A stretch of DNA of 28,865 nucleotides from CAYTET01 sp964436975 (GTDB taxonomy: Bacteria > Bacillota_I > Bacilli_A > Erysipelotrichales > Erysipelotrichaceae), in contig CAYTET010000020.1 in NCBI GenBank assembly GCA_964436975.1, positions 1 to 28,865 on the forward strand. Direction: 5' to 3'. Below, piece after piece: positions 15,384-22,959 of the stretch. Each line of letters opens with the position of its first letter. Positions within the stretch are counted from its first letter, which is position 1. A model generated the notes under the pieces. The model ran no database searches. It had not been told where the DNA came from and worked only from the letters and a program-made list of their open reading frames with translations. A program made the position numbers and the translations under genes.

Positions 15384-15824
15384 ATGAACAATTTCAAAGA
15401 AAGCTTTGCCCGTTTCAAATACAACACCAGCCGGCATATGGCCAATTTCATGAACGGCCGCTATGGCATGGACAATCTGTACCGCTTCATCGTTTTTGTT
15501 GCCATTATCTTAGCTGTTGTCAATTTATTCATCGGCAACATGTATCTGTCCATAATCAGCTATCTGCTGATTATTATCGCCCTGTGGCGCTGCTTAAGCC
15601 GCAACAAACTTAAAAGATACAAGGAAAACCAGATTTATATGGGGCTGAAGGCCAAACCGGCCGCCTGGTTTAAAATGACCGGCCGGCGGATTGCTGATTT
15701 CAAGACCCATCGCTACCGCAAATGCCCGCACTGCCACAGCATGCTGCGGCTGCCGGCGACCCGCGGAAAGCATAATGTCAACTGCCCGCGCTGCCATCAG
15801 GACTTTACAACCCATATTCTGTAA
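15384..15824 (+). CDS. Membrane protein with a C-terminal zinc ribbon
   Basis: A 146-residue protein. Two membrane helices (about 33-51 and 54-70) follow a basic N terminus. The cytoplasmic C-terminal part has a zinc-ribbon motif, C114-P-H-C117 and C134-P-R-C137. No enzymatic function is evident. The ATG at 15384 is preferred over a TTG six bases earlier because GAGAG lies about 7 bases before it. It follows the J-domain gene across the assembly gap and is probably the third gene of that operon, followed by a terminator. Small membrane zinc-ribbon proteins beside DUF5685 and J-domain genes could form a complex, which is inference. Confidence 0.75.
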   Translation: MNNFKESFARFKYNTSRHMANFMNGRYGMDNLYRFIVFVAIILAVVNLFIGNMYLSIISYLLIIIALWRCLSRNKLKRYKENQIYMGLKAKPAAWFKMTGRRIADFKTHRYRKCPHCHSMLRLPATRGKHNVNCPRCHQDFTTHIL

Positions 15825-15846
15825 AAGCGGACCATCCGCTTTTTTT
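15825..15846 (+). terminator. Terminator of the DUF5685 / J-domain / zinc-ribbon unit
   Basis: AGCGGA/TCCGCT forms a 6-bp stem with a 3-base loop, followed by at least six T. It begins directly after the stop codon. Confidence 0.85.
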
Positions 15847-15888
15847 ATGCCGATGTGGTAATATGGAAACAGAGATATGAGGCAACAA

Positions 15889-17223
15889 ATGATCGCTTTC
15901 CTTCTGCCTGATGCCGTTAGCGGCATCATCAGCACAATCAGCCGGGCCGGCTATCAGGCCTACATTGTCGGGGGCTGTGTCCGTGATGCTTTTCTTGGGG
16001 TCACACCCCAGGACTACGATCTTACTACTGATGCCACTCCGGATACCATCTGCCGGCTTTTTGCGGATTGCCAGCTGGCTTTGACCGGGCTTAAGCACGG
16101 CACTGTCACGGTCATCATTGACGCCATTCCCTATGAGATAACAACTTTCCGCACCGAATCCGGCTATGCGGATCACCGCCATCCTGACAGTGTTGCCTTC
16201 AGCCGGTCTTTGACCGATGATTTAAGCCGGCGTGACTTTACCGTCAATGCCATGGCCTACAGCCCCCGGACCGGGCTGGTTGATCCCTATGACGGTCAGG
16301 CTGACCTGCAGGCCCGCCTGATCCGCTGTGTGGGCGATCCGGATAAGCGCTTCAATGAAGACGCCCTGCGTATTATCCGGGCGCTGCGCTTTGCGGCTGT
16401 CCTGGATTTTACCATTGATGATGCCACTGCGGCCGCTATCCACCGCAACCGGACCCTGCTGACAAGCATCGCTGCGGAGCGGATCAGCGCGGAGACAAAC
16501 AAACTGCTGACCGGCGCCCGGCCGGCCGCCCTTCTTGACCAGTTCAAAGATGTTCTGGCCGTCTTTATTCCGGAAATAGAAGTCATGTTTGATTATGACC
16601 AGCATAATATCCATCACTGCTATGACCTGTGGCATCATACCCTGGCCGTTGTCGATAATACTGAACCCGATCTGGCGCTGCGCTGGGCGGGTCTGCTGCA
16701 TGATGCCGGCAAGCCGGCCTGTCAGTTTACTGACGCCAAAGGATACAGCCATTTCCCCGGTCATCCCCGAATCAGTGAACATATTGCCCGGACGGTGCTG
16801 ACCAGGCTGCATAATGCCAATTGGCTGATCAGTCAGGTCGGCATGCTGATCCGCTATCATGACTGCCTGCTCAAGCCGCTGCCGCAGGCTGACCTTGCCG
16901 CCGTGCTTTCCGGTCTGGGCAGCCGGCCGATGTTTGAAAAACTGCTCCAGCTGGCGGCGGCTGACAACTTAGCCCAGCAGCCCGCCTTTTATCATCCGGC
17001 TGCCTATTGGGAGCAGCTGAAGCAAAGCGCTGACCAGCTTTACAGCCAGAACCTGCCTTTTACCGTCAATGATCTGGACATCGACGGCACCCAGCTGCAG
17101 CAATTGGGCTATCAGGGCCGCCAGATCGGCTTGAAGATGAAAGAATTGCTGCAGGCAGTATTAAGCGGTCAGACCGCCAATGAAAACAAGGCCCTGCTCA
17201 GCTGGCTGGCCTGTCACAAATAA
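15889..17223 (+). CDS. cca: CCA-adding tRNA nucleotidyltransferase
   Basis: Adds or repairs the 3' CCA of tRNAs using CTP and ATP. The 444-residue class II enzyme has the nucleotidyltransferase signature G28-G-C-V-R-D33 with the metal-binding D42-Y-D44, the RRDFTVNAMA motif (114-123), the nucleotide-recognition region EDALRIIRALRFAA (157-170), and an HD-type hydrolase domain with H271-D272. The HD domain suggests phosphohydrolase activity as in some bacterial CCA enzymes. The start at 15889 is preferred because GAGG lies 6 bases before it; an ATG 12 bases upstream has no such site. A TAATAT box near 15860 may be its promoter, but no clear -35 is present. The tRNA-Gly gene in this window already encodes CCA, so the role there would be repair. 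Confidence 0.95.
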   Translation: MIAFLLPDAVSGIISTISRAGYQAYIVGGCVRDAFLGVTPQDYDLTTDATPDTICRLFADCQLALTGLKHGTVTVIIDAIPYEITTFRTESGYADHRHPDSVAFSRSLTDDLSRRDFTVNAMAYSPRTGLVDPYDGQADLQARLIRCVGDPDKRFNEDALRIIRALRFAAVLDFTIDDATAAAIHRNRTLLTSIAAERISAETNKLLTGARPAALLDQFKDVLAVFIPEIEVMFDYDQHNIHHCYDLWHHTLAVVDNTEPDLALRWAGLLHDAGKPACQFTDAKGYSHFPGHPRISEHIARTVLTRLHNANWLISQVGMLIRYHDCLLKPLPQADLAAVLSGLGSRPMFEKLLQLAAADNLAQQPAFYHPAAYWEQLKQSADQLYSQNLPFTVNDLDIDGTQLQQLGYQGRQIGLKMKELLQAVLSGQTANENKALLSWLACHK

Positions 17224-17239
17224 ACTAACACAAAAGCAC

Positions 17240-17268
17240 AAAAAAACGGAACCGCGTTCCGCTTTTTT
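17240..17268. terminator. Bidirectional terminator between cca and the cupin gene
   Basis: CGGAAC/GTTCCG (17247-17252, 17256-17261) forms a 6-bp stem with loop CGC, with T on the right for the plus strand and A on the left, which reads as T on the minus strand. It lies between two convergent genes. Confidence 0.85.
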
Positions 17269-17296
17269 AGTCCGTATCAAACCATAACCAATCTAA

Positions 17297-17713
17297 TCAG
17301 TGCAAACTGGCGTATTCCTGCTCATCAACCGGCTGACACCATTCGGTGGCTGTTCCTTCGCCCGGCACTTCAATGGCCAGATGGGCAAACCAGCTGTCGG
17401 CCGCGGCGCCATGACAGTGCTTGACATTGGCCGGAATGACAACTGCATCGCCGGGCTGTAATAACCGGGCCGGCTGGCCCTCCTGCTGATACCATCCTTT
17501 TCCGGCTGTGCACAGCAGAATCTGGCCGCCGCCGGTAACGGCATGATGAATATGCCAGTTGTTGCGGCAGCCCGGTTCAAATGTAACATTGAATATGCCA
17601 AGCCCTTCGGTAGTCACGGCATTAAGATAGCTGTTGCCGCAAAAGTAGCGGGCATAGGCGGTATTGGGCTGACCCAGGCCGAAAAGCCCGGCTTTTTCTA
17701 ATTCGTCTTTCAT
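17297..17713 (-). CDS. Cupin-domain protein
   Basis: A 138-residue single-domain cupin. Motif 1 has G48...H54-x-H56 with a Gln (Q64) at or near the usual Glu position. Motif 2 has PGDAVVIPANVKH99. These residues normally hold one divalent metal. Such proteins are often encoded beside carboxymuconolactone decarboxylase-type genes and may act as isomerases, hydrolases or dioxygenases on small molecules; the sequence does not choose among them. AAAGGAG lies 6 bases before the ATG, and the gene follows the CMD gene by 11 bases. It is the last gene of the four-gene redox operon. Confidence 0.85.
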   Translation of the reverse strand: MKDELEKAGLFGLGQPNTAYARYFCGNSYLNAVTTEGLGIFNVTFEPGCRNNWHIHHAVTGGGQILLCTAGKGWYQQEGQPARLLQPGDAVVIPANVKHCHGAAADSWFAHLAIEVPGEGTATEWCQPVDEQEYASLH

Positions 17714-17724
17714 TATTTCTCCTT

Positions 17725-18483
17725 TTACTGCTGCCGATCAGCAGCTTTACTGATACAGGCCAGCGCATTCAGACTGCGCGGATAGCCGATATAAGGCAGA
17801 CACTGTGATACAACTTTGATCAAGAACGCTTTATCGTTGCCGATTCTGATGTTGCCGGCGGCATGGGAAACCAGCTGGGGCTCACAGCCGCCCTGGGCGG
17901 CCAGAAAACAGAAGGTAATCATTTCCCGCTGCTTATAGTCAAGCCCGTTACGGGTGTAATAATCGCCGAAGCAGTTAGCCGCCAGCCACTTATTGATGTG
18001 CCGGCGGTCAGCCGGGCCTGACTTATAAAAGTCTTTCATGGCGGGACCAAAAATAGCGATTTGGGCTTCCGTTCCCCGCTGGCGGCGGTTGGTGCGGGAT
18101 GTCGTGGCCTGATCAGCCAGCGGCAGTTTGATTCCGGCAGCGGTAAAACATTCGTTCATGGCCGTTATAAACGGCAGGGTGCGGCCGATGCCCAGATAAG
18201 CCGTGGCCTGGTAGACAATCTCCCTTATCGTAACCGGTGTCAGGCCGATATTGAGGGCTGCTTGAACCATGCCGGAAAACGCCTGGCAGCCCTGACAGCC
18301 CAGTAAAGCCGCCAGAATGGCCGTAAAGCGTGTTTTGTCATCCAGATCATCATTACTGACGACCTCGTCACAGGCAAAATCAGCCATAATTTCCCATAGC
18401 TCCGGATCCGTCTGCTTAAGCAGCGGCTCTTTGGCGCCGCCTATTTTGCCCCAGTAGGCTTTGGCTTTGGCCGAGATGGTCAT
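17725..18483 (-). CDS. Double carboxymuconolactone decarboxylase-domain protein
   Basis: A 252-residue protein with two CMD/AhpD-like helical domains (about 40-115 and 170-245). The first has C63-Q-G-C66, the redox pair of AhpD-like proteins, but S70 is found where AhpD has its histidine (CxxCxxxH). The second lacks the Cys pair and has H207 in QLVSHAAGNIRIG, the pattern of the PcaC-type decarboxylase. Members act as peroxiredoxin partners, disulfide reductases or lactone decarboxylases, and the choice is open here. The ATG overlaps the stop of the aldo/keto reductase gene as ATGA, so the two are translationally coupled. Confidence 0.85.
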   Translation of the reverse strand: MTISAKAKAYWGKIGGAKEPLLKQTDPELWEIMADFACDEVVSNDDLDDKTRFTAILAALLGCQGCQAFSGMVQAALNIGLTPVTIREIVYQATAYLGIGRTLPFITAMNECFTAAGIKLPLADQATTSRTNRRQRGTEAQIAIFGPAMKDFYKSGPADRRHINKWLAANCFGDYYTRNGLDYKQREMITFCFLAAQGGCEPQLVSHAAGNIRIGNDKAFLIKVVSQCLPYIGYPRSLNALACISKAADRQQ

Positions 18484-19598
18484 TGCTGCGGCTTCCTTTC
18501 AAATTCAGCGGCGACATCAGCCAGCAGCTGGCGGATCGGCAGATGCTGCGGGCAGGCTTTCTCACACTGGCCGCATTTCAGACAGTCGGAAGCTTTCCGG
18601 CCCTGGCTGGTATGAACAACATTGTAATAATAATCGGCATTCCAGTCATGGTAGATCTGCTTGGTGTTCATTACCGCAAACAGATCCGGAATGGCGATAT
18701 GGGCCGGACAGCCGTCAGTGCAGTAGTGACAGGCCGTGCAGGGAATCAGGTTCATGCCCCTGAAAATGGTCCGCACCTTCTCAACAGCGGCTTTCTCCTC
18801 ATCATTCAGCGGTTTGAAATCTTTCATAAACGAGATGTTATCCCGCATCTGCTCAAGACTGCTCATGCCGGACAGCACCATCATGATGCCCTCATAGCCA
18901 GCCGCATAGTGGATGGCGTAACTGGCCGGACTGCCGCCCTGCAGCTCGTCAAAAACGGCTTTAGCGCTATCCGGCAGCCGGACCAGATTGCCGCCTTTAA
19001 CCGGCTCCATGACAATGACCGGCTTACCGAACTTGCGGCAGACTTCATAGCAGCGGCCACTCTGAATAGCCGGATCATCATAATCCATGTAATTGAACTG
19101 AATCTGGACGACTTCAATCTGGGGATACTCCGTCAGAATCTGCTCCAGCACTTCCGGCCGGTCATGGAAGGATATGCCGAAATGCCTGAATTTGCCTTCT
19201 TTCTGCAGCTGCAGGGCAATTTCATAAGCCTGACACTTCTTGAAATAGGCAAAGCTTTCCGCACCCTGGGCATGCATGAGATAATAGTCAAAATAATCAA
19301 CCCCGCAGGCCTGCAGCTGGCTTTCAAACAGCGGCCGGATGTCTTCCGGCTTCTTGAAGAAAAAATTAGTCAGCTTATCGGTAAGGATAAATTCACTGCG
19401 GTCATGCCGGCGGCTCAGACATTCCCCGATGGCTTTTTCACTCTGTCCTTTGAGATAGCCGTGAGCCGTGTCAAAGTAATTGAAGCCGGCCTGCAGAAAC
19501 TCATCAACCATCTGACTGGTCTGTTCAATATCAACCTGGTCACCCTCACTCGGCAGCCGCATACAGCCAAACCCAAAATTCCGTTTTATTTCACTCAT
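18480..19598 (-). CDS. Aldo/keto reductase with two [4Fe-4S] cluster motifs
   Basis: A 372-residue protein. Residues 1 to about 265 form an aldo/keto reductase barrel with the catalytic tetrad D43, Y48, K75 and H109. A ferredoxin-like domain follows with C287-x2-C290-x2-C293-x3-C297 and C339-x2-C342-x2-C345-x3-C349, which fit two [4Fe-4S] clusters. This fusion is common in anaerobic Firmicutes and implies electron exchange with an iron-sulfur or flavin partner rather than simple NAD(P)H use. The start at 19598 is preferred over a TTG 21 bases upstream; AAAGGGG lies about 11 bases before the ATG. It lies 17 bases downstream of the flavoprotein gene and overlaps the CMD gene. The substrate is unknown. 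Confidence 0.9.
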   Translation of the reverse strand: MSEIKRNFGFGCMRLPSEGDQVDIEQTSQMVDEFLQAGFNYFDTAHGYLKGQSEKAIGECLSRRHDRSEFILTDKLTNFFFKKPEDIRPLFESQLQACGVDYFDYYLMHAQGAESFAYFKKCQAYEIALQLQKEGKFRHFGISFHDRPEVLEQILTEYPQIEVVQIQFNYMDYDDPAIQSGRCYEVCRKFGKPVIVMEPVKGGNLVRLPDSAKAVFDELQGGSPASYAIHYAAGYEGIMMVLSGMSSLEQMRDNISFMKDFKPLNDEEKAAVEKVRTIFRGMNLIPCTACHYCTDGCPAHIAIPDLFAVMNTKQIYHDWNADYYYNVVHTSQGRKASDCLKCGQCEKACPQHLPIRQLLADVAAEFERKPQQ

Positions 19599-19615
19599 TG
19601 GTATCAACACCCCTT

Positions 19616-20146
19616 TCAAAGTGAAGCTCCGGCCTGAAATGCTTCTTCCAGAACCGGTAATTTCATTATTTCACCCTTCTCCCAGGCTCCGGTGCCATAA
19701 AGAACGCCCTGTTCAGTCGCCCCGGGCAGACAGGATAGAAAGCCCCGCATTCCGGCTAAAGTCGCGCTGGCCGCCTCCTTATCGGAATCAGCCGCCGTAA
19801 CAACAAGCCAGAACTTCTTATCGGCCAGCTGGGTGTAAAATGGCAGACAGCGGTCAATCATTACTTTCAGCTGCCCGGCCATGCAGTAGAAATAAACCGG
19901 ACTGGCCAGAACGATCACATCGGCAGCAATCAGTTTAGCCCGCACCATCTCCATGTCATCGGCAATGGCACACTGCTTGGTTTTGGCACAGGCATAGCAG
20001 GCCTGACACGGCGAAATACTCAGCCGGGCCAGGCTGATTTTTTCAGTTTCATGGCCCTTCTGCCGGGCCCCCTGTAAAAACCGGTCGCACAGAATATCAG
20101 AATTGCCGCCCTCCCGCGGGCTGGCACAGATCGCCAGTACTTTCAC
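19616..20146 (-). CDS. Iron-sulfur flavoprotein-like NAD(P)H reductase
   Basis: A 176-residue flavodoxin-fold protein of the NADPH-dependent FMN reductase family. The FMN phosphate loop is SPREGGNS (9-16), and the SPVYFYCMAGQLK segment (about 81-93) is typical. The compact cysteine motif C47-x2-C50-x2-C53-x5-C59 matches the [4Fe-4S] motif of iron-sulfur flavoproteins. It would pass electrons between flavin and the Fe-S aldo/keto reductase next door, which is inference. The start is a GTG at 20146, chosen because AAGGAGGG lies 7 bases upstream. It is the first gene of the operon and has a promoter and a LysR-type palindrome upstream. Confidence 0.85.
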   Translation of the reverse strand: MKVLAICASPREGGNSDILCDRFLQGARQKGHETEKISLARLSISPCQACYACAKTKQCAIADDMEMVRAKLIAADVIVLASPVYFYCMAGQLKVMIDRCLPFYTQLADKKFWLVVTAADSDKEAASATLAGMRGFLSCLPGATEQGVLYGTGAWEKGEIMKLPVLEEAFQAGASL

Positions 20147-20173
20147 TATTCGACCCTCCTTATTTATAAAACC

Positions 20174-20203
20174 ACTATAAAACAGCCGGACCGGACCGGA
20201 CAA
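20174..20203 (-). promoter_or_regulatory. Promoter of the redox operon
   Basis: On the minus strand TTGTCC (20198-20203) and TATAGT (20174-20179) are 18 bases apart. Three tandem copies of the 5-base unit GTCCG fill the first part of the promoter (20187-20201). Confidence 0.6.
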
Positions 20204-20224
20204 TTTCAATTTTATATATCCATG

Positions 20225-20239
20225 ATAAGTTTTACTTAT
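20225..20239. promoter_or_regulatory. Probable LysR-type operator
   Basis: ATAAGT-TTT-ACTTAT is a perfect inverted repeat and contains T-N11-A (20226-20238), the LysR-family half-site rule. It lies 22 bases upstream of the -35 box of the redox operon and 23 bases after the stop of the LysR gene. Confidence 0.65.
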
Positions 20240-20262
20240 GAAAGCCGGATGTCCGGGCCGTC

Positions 20263-21153
20263 TTACTGACCGGCAAAACTGCGGCGCAGGATATCCGCAA
20301 AGCGCTGGCAGTTCGGGTCGGCGTTCTCCTTGGGCCAGTAAGCGTAGTAGTTTTTCTGCAGCGGCCGGCCGCTTTCATAAAGCGGCAGCCGCTTAATGGT
20401 AATACCAACCTGGGGCAGATCCTTAGGACCTTCCAGCAACAGAAAACCGCGGTTGGCCGAAACCTGCATCCGGCCGTCCTGCCGGTTATCAGCCAGCCGG
20501 AAAAGGCCTTTGAAATGCAGATAATTGCGGTAGTAATCTTCTTCCTGCTTCTGCCGGCTGGCATCTGAGATCAGAATGCATGGTGTATCAGCCAGATCCG
20601 CCATGGTCAGATATTCTTTTGCGGCCAGCGCGTTTTTGGCTGCCAGTTCAATATGCACATAAGCCGAAAAGATGAAAAAATTATTAAAGGCATCCGAAAA
20701 AGCCCGCCGCTGGTCGCTGAAGGTCAAATCAGCGCTTTTGGCGACATGCATATCATAAAGCTCTTCGTGGGTCCCGCTGACCACCTCGATATCGATATCA
20801 GGATGGGCCTCGGAAAACTCGGCAACGGCCTGGTGAAACTGAATGCCGGTATAGCCGCTCAGATAGCCGATTCGCAGTTTCTGCCGGCCGGTCTTTTCAA
20901 TCTGACGGGTTATAGCGCAGATTTTATCAAAGTCATTCAGCAGAATCTGACTCTGCTGGTAAAAGAAAGCCCCGGCTTCCGTAAGATGAAACCGGCGGTT
21001 TTCTCTTTCAATCAGCCGGACGCCGAGTTCGGCTTCCAGACTCTGAATCTGCTGGGAAATGGCCGACTGGGAAATATAACATTCCGCAGCCGCTTTGGTA
21101 AAGCTGCCGTTAGCGGCAACTGATACGAAGTATTTAATCTGCTTCAGCAGCAT
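20263..21153 (-). CDS. LysR-family transcriptional regulator
   Basis: A 296-residue regulator with the LysR layout. An N-terminal winged helix-turn-helix (about 1-60, with SFTKAAAECYISQSAISQQI and the RENRRFHLTEAG wing) is followed by a type 2 periplasmic-binding effector domain (about 85-290). The inducer is unknown. The start at 21153 is supported by GAGGTGG 5 bases before the ATG; an upstream TTG lacks such a site. It lies directly upstream of the redox operon on the same strand, rather than divergently as is usual, with a T-N11-A palindrome in between. It is the likely regulator of that operon, which is inference from position and site. Confidence 0.93.
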   Translation of the reverse strand: MLLKQIKYFVSVAANGSFTKAAAECYISQSAISQQIQSLEAELGVRLIERENRRFHLTEAGAFFYQQSQILLNDFDKICAITRQIEKTGRQKLRIGYLSGYTGIQFHQAVAEFSEAHPDIDIEVVSGTHEELYDMHVAKSADLTFSDQRRAFSDAFNNFFIFSAYVHIELAAKNALAAKEYLTMADLADTPCILISDASRQKQEEDYYRNYLHFKGLFRLADNRQDGRMQVSANRGFLLLEGPKDLPQVGITIKRLPLYESGRPLQKNYYAYWPKENADPNCQRFADILRRSFAGQ

Positions 21154-21184
21154 ATCTGCCACCTCATTTCCCAATCAGCACCTG

Positions 21185-21751
21185 TTATTTGCCTTTTTTA
21201 TCGAGAATCAAGGGCTTGATGGTCTTGTAAAGCTGACCGCCCTTAGTGCTTTCATATTCCTTGACCAAAGCATTGTTGAGACCCTGCTTGGTCTTATACT
21301 TCAGGATGCAGTCCGTCACAAAGCGGGCTTCCGTATCATCGGTAATAAGGGCTTTGACTTTCGTCAGCAGGTTTTCCTCTATCTGGCTCTGCTTGGTGCG
21401 GGTCAGATTGGCTACCATTTCAATTTTAACGCCGCGTTTCTTCCAGAAGGTCACGACGCTTTTAAAGCCGTTATCGTTGGTGACGATGACATAGCTGCTG
21501 TCATTGTTGCGGGCAATCAGCCAGCCGATATAGGTCACCAGCTGGAAATCGAGGGAATTCTTCGTGCCCACGTCCGCCTTCAGATATTCGATCCGGGCCT
21601 TTGACTCCAAAAGCTTTTCATGCAGGTCAAAGGTCAGCTTGTTGGCGTTCTCGCTGTAAAACAGATACAGCGCATCGCTTTCGCTTAAGCTGCCGATGCC
21701 CAGCAGGCCGTCGGTCTTGACGTTTTCATAATCTACTAAATACACTGCCAT
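21185..21751 (-). CDS. NYN/PIN-domain protein, putative ribonuclease
   Basis: A 188-residue protein with the PIN/NYN nuclease core. The acidic residues expected for a metal site are D7 (YLVDYENV), D68 (NSLDFQL) and D93 (VTNDNGF). Such domains cut single-stranded or structured RNA. A lysine-rich helical C-terminal part of about 60 residues could bind RNA. No antitoxin-like partner lies beside it, so a VapBC-type toxin is not supported. AAGGAG lies 8 bases before the ATG. A stable hairpin (21780-21803) lies in its leader. LysR follows 31 bases downstream without a terminator, so read-through is possible. Confidence 0.75.
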   Translation of the reverse strand: MAVYLVDYENVKTDGLLGIGSLSESDALYLFYSENANKLTFDLHEKLLESKARIEYLKADVGTKNSLDFQLVTYIGWLIARNNDSSYVIVTNDNGFKSVVTFWKKRGVKIEMVANLTRTKQSQIEENLLTKVKALITDDTEARFVTDCILKYKTKQGLNNALVKEYESTKGGQLYKTIKPLILDKKGK

Positions 21752-21779
21752 AAATAAATCTCCTTATATATTAATTCTA

Positions 21780-21803
21780 GGCAGACTGATCTACCCGTCT
21801 GCC
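21780..21803. other. Leader hairpin before the NYN gene
   Basis: GGCAGAC and GTCTGCC form a perfect 7-bp stem with a 10-base loop. No T run follows on either strand, so it is not a standard terminator. It may be a leader structure or an operator. Confidence 0.5.
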
Positions 21804-21867
21804 GGGGTTTAAGTCCTTTGTTATATTTTGAAAATAGTAATAAAGCACTGTGCTAATTATACAATAC

Positions 21868-22881
21868 TTAGCCGTTGTTTTGCCAGTTTATTACAACAGT
21901 CTGGTATACCTGCGGCTGATTGACAAGGCCCTGGTAGGCCGTATCAATTTCGGACGGGCTGATGATATGGCTGATCAGCTTTGACCCGTCAATTCTTTTA
22001 TCCAGCAGATACTGGCAGAACACGGCACAGTCCCGCTGGCCGCTGAGCCGGCTGCCTTCCGCAGGCGCAACGGTTTCCAGATTATTGAAAGCGCCGGTAA
22101 CGGTTATATTCTTCATGTGAATGCCGCTGAGCAGGGCGGTTAGATCCCCGGTGCACGCCGCCCGGGGCGAGCCGAGCAGTATCAGCTGGCTGTAGCGGCC
22201 GGCCGCTGCAACGGCAGTGGCAATAACGGCTGCCAGACCGGTGGCATCGACAACGATGTCAGCTCCTTTGCACCCGGTAAACTCTGCCACAGCCGCTGCC
22301 TGGTCAGCCTGGCTGCTGATATGCTTCAGGCCCATCTGCTCACCCAAAGCACAGCGGTGAACAACCGGATCCAGGCCTAATACCGCGGCTCCGTTGAGCT
22401 GCAGCAGCAGGGCGGTCAGCAGGCCGATGGTGCCTAAGCCGAAAACAACGGCTTTGTCACCCAGTTTGACTGTGCAGGCATTGACTCCGGACATGGCAAT
22501 CATGCCCAGATTGGCCAGAGCGGCCTCGGTGTCGCTGAGGGCCGACGGCAGCGCAAAGATATGGCTGCCCTGCTTGCGGTTCTGCTGGGTCAATAGACAG
22601 TACTGTTGGTGGGCACCGGAATAAAAGACCCGCTGGCCGATCGCAAAATCGTCCAGCCCTTCCCCTTTGGCAATGATGGTGCCGACGGCTGAATAGCCCG
22701 GCCGGACCGGATATGTGAACCCTTTTTTGGTGGCGCAGTAGCGGGAAAGCTCGGTGCCGGTGGATATCAGCGAGCAGCGGCATTTAAGCAGGGCCTGCTG
22801 GCAGCCGGCTGTTTCAGCAATTTCTTCATTTAAGACCTCAGCCTTCTGCAGGCCGGTAATCGCAATATAACTGTTATTCAT
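21868..22881 (-). CDS. MDR-superfamily (zinc alcohol dehydrogenase-like) oxidoreductase
   Basis: A 337-residue medium-chain dehydrogenase/reductase. The GroES-like catalytic domain (about 1-125) has SLISTGTELS (38-47) and RPGYSAVG, typical of a zinc-independent or atypical MDR clade often found with sugar and polyol dehydrogenases. The Rossmann domain has VFGLGTIGLLTALL. The classical structural-zinc cysteine cluster is not seen, so zinc use is uncertain. The substrate is not known. The start at 22881 is supported by GGGGAGG 7 bases upstream; an in-frame ATG 36 bases earlier has no such site. It is divergent from the aldolase gene. Confidence 0.8.
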   Translation of the reverse strand: MNNSYIAITGLQKAEVLNEEIAETAGCQQALLKCRCSLISTGTELSRYCATKKGFTYPVRPGYSAVGTIIAKGEGLDDFAIGQRVFYSGAHQQYCLLTQQNRKQGSHIFALPSALSDTEAALANLGMIAMSGVNACTVKLGDKAVVFGLGTIGLLTALLLQLNGAAVLGLDPVVHRCALGEQMGLKHISSQADQAAAVAEFTGCKGADIVVDATGLAAVIATAVAAAGRYSQLILLGSPRAACTGDLTALLSGIHMKNITVTGAFNNLETVAPAEGSRLSGQRDCAVFCQYLLDKRIDGSKLISHIISPSEIDTAYQGLVNQPQVYQTVVINWQNNG

Positions 22882-22922
22882 TAAATCGCCTCCCCTTGTT
22901 TTCAGTATATCTTGCAAAAGCA

Positions 22923-22947
22923 GGCCGGTAAAGTATTAAAACCGGCC
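22923..22947. other. Inverted repeat between the MDR and aldolase genes
   Basis: GGCCGGT and ACCGGCC form perfect 7-bp arms around an 11-base AT-rich spacer. It lies in the divergent gap and is not followed by a T run, so it may be an operator or a leader hairpin of the MDR gene. Confidence 0.5.
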
Positions 22948-22959
22948 AAAACCAGCCAA

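Noticed and set aside
18483..19637. 384-residue plus-strand reading frame opposite the aldo/keto reductase gene
   Set aside because: It mirrors a gene with intact catalytic and Fe-S motifs on the other strand and has no motifs of its own.
21185..21751. NYN/PIN protein as a VapC-type toxin
   Set aside because: No antitoxin-sized gene is adjacent, and the protein is longer than typical VapC toxins.
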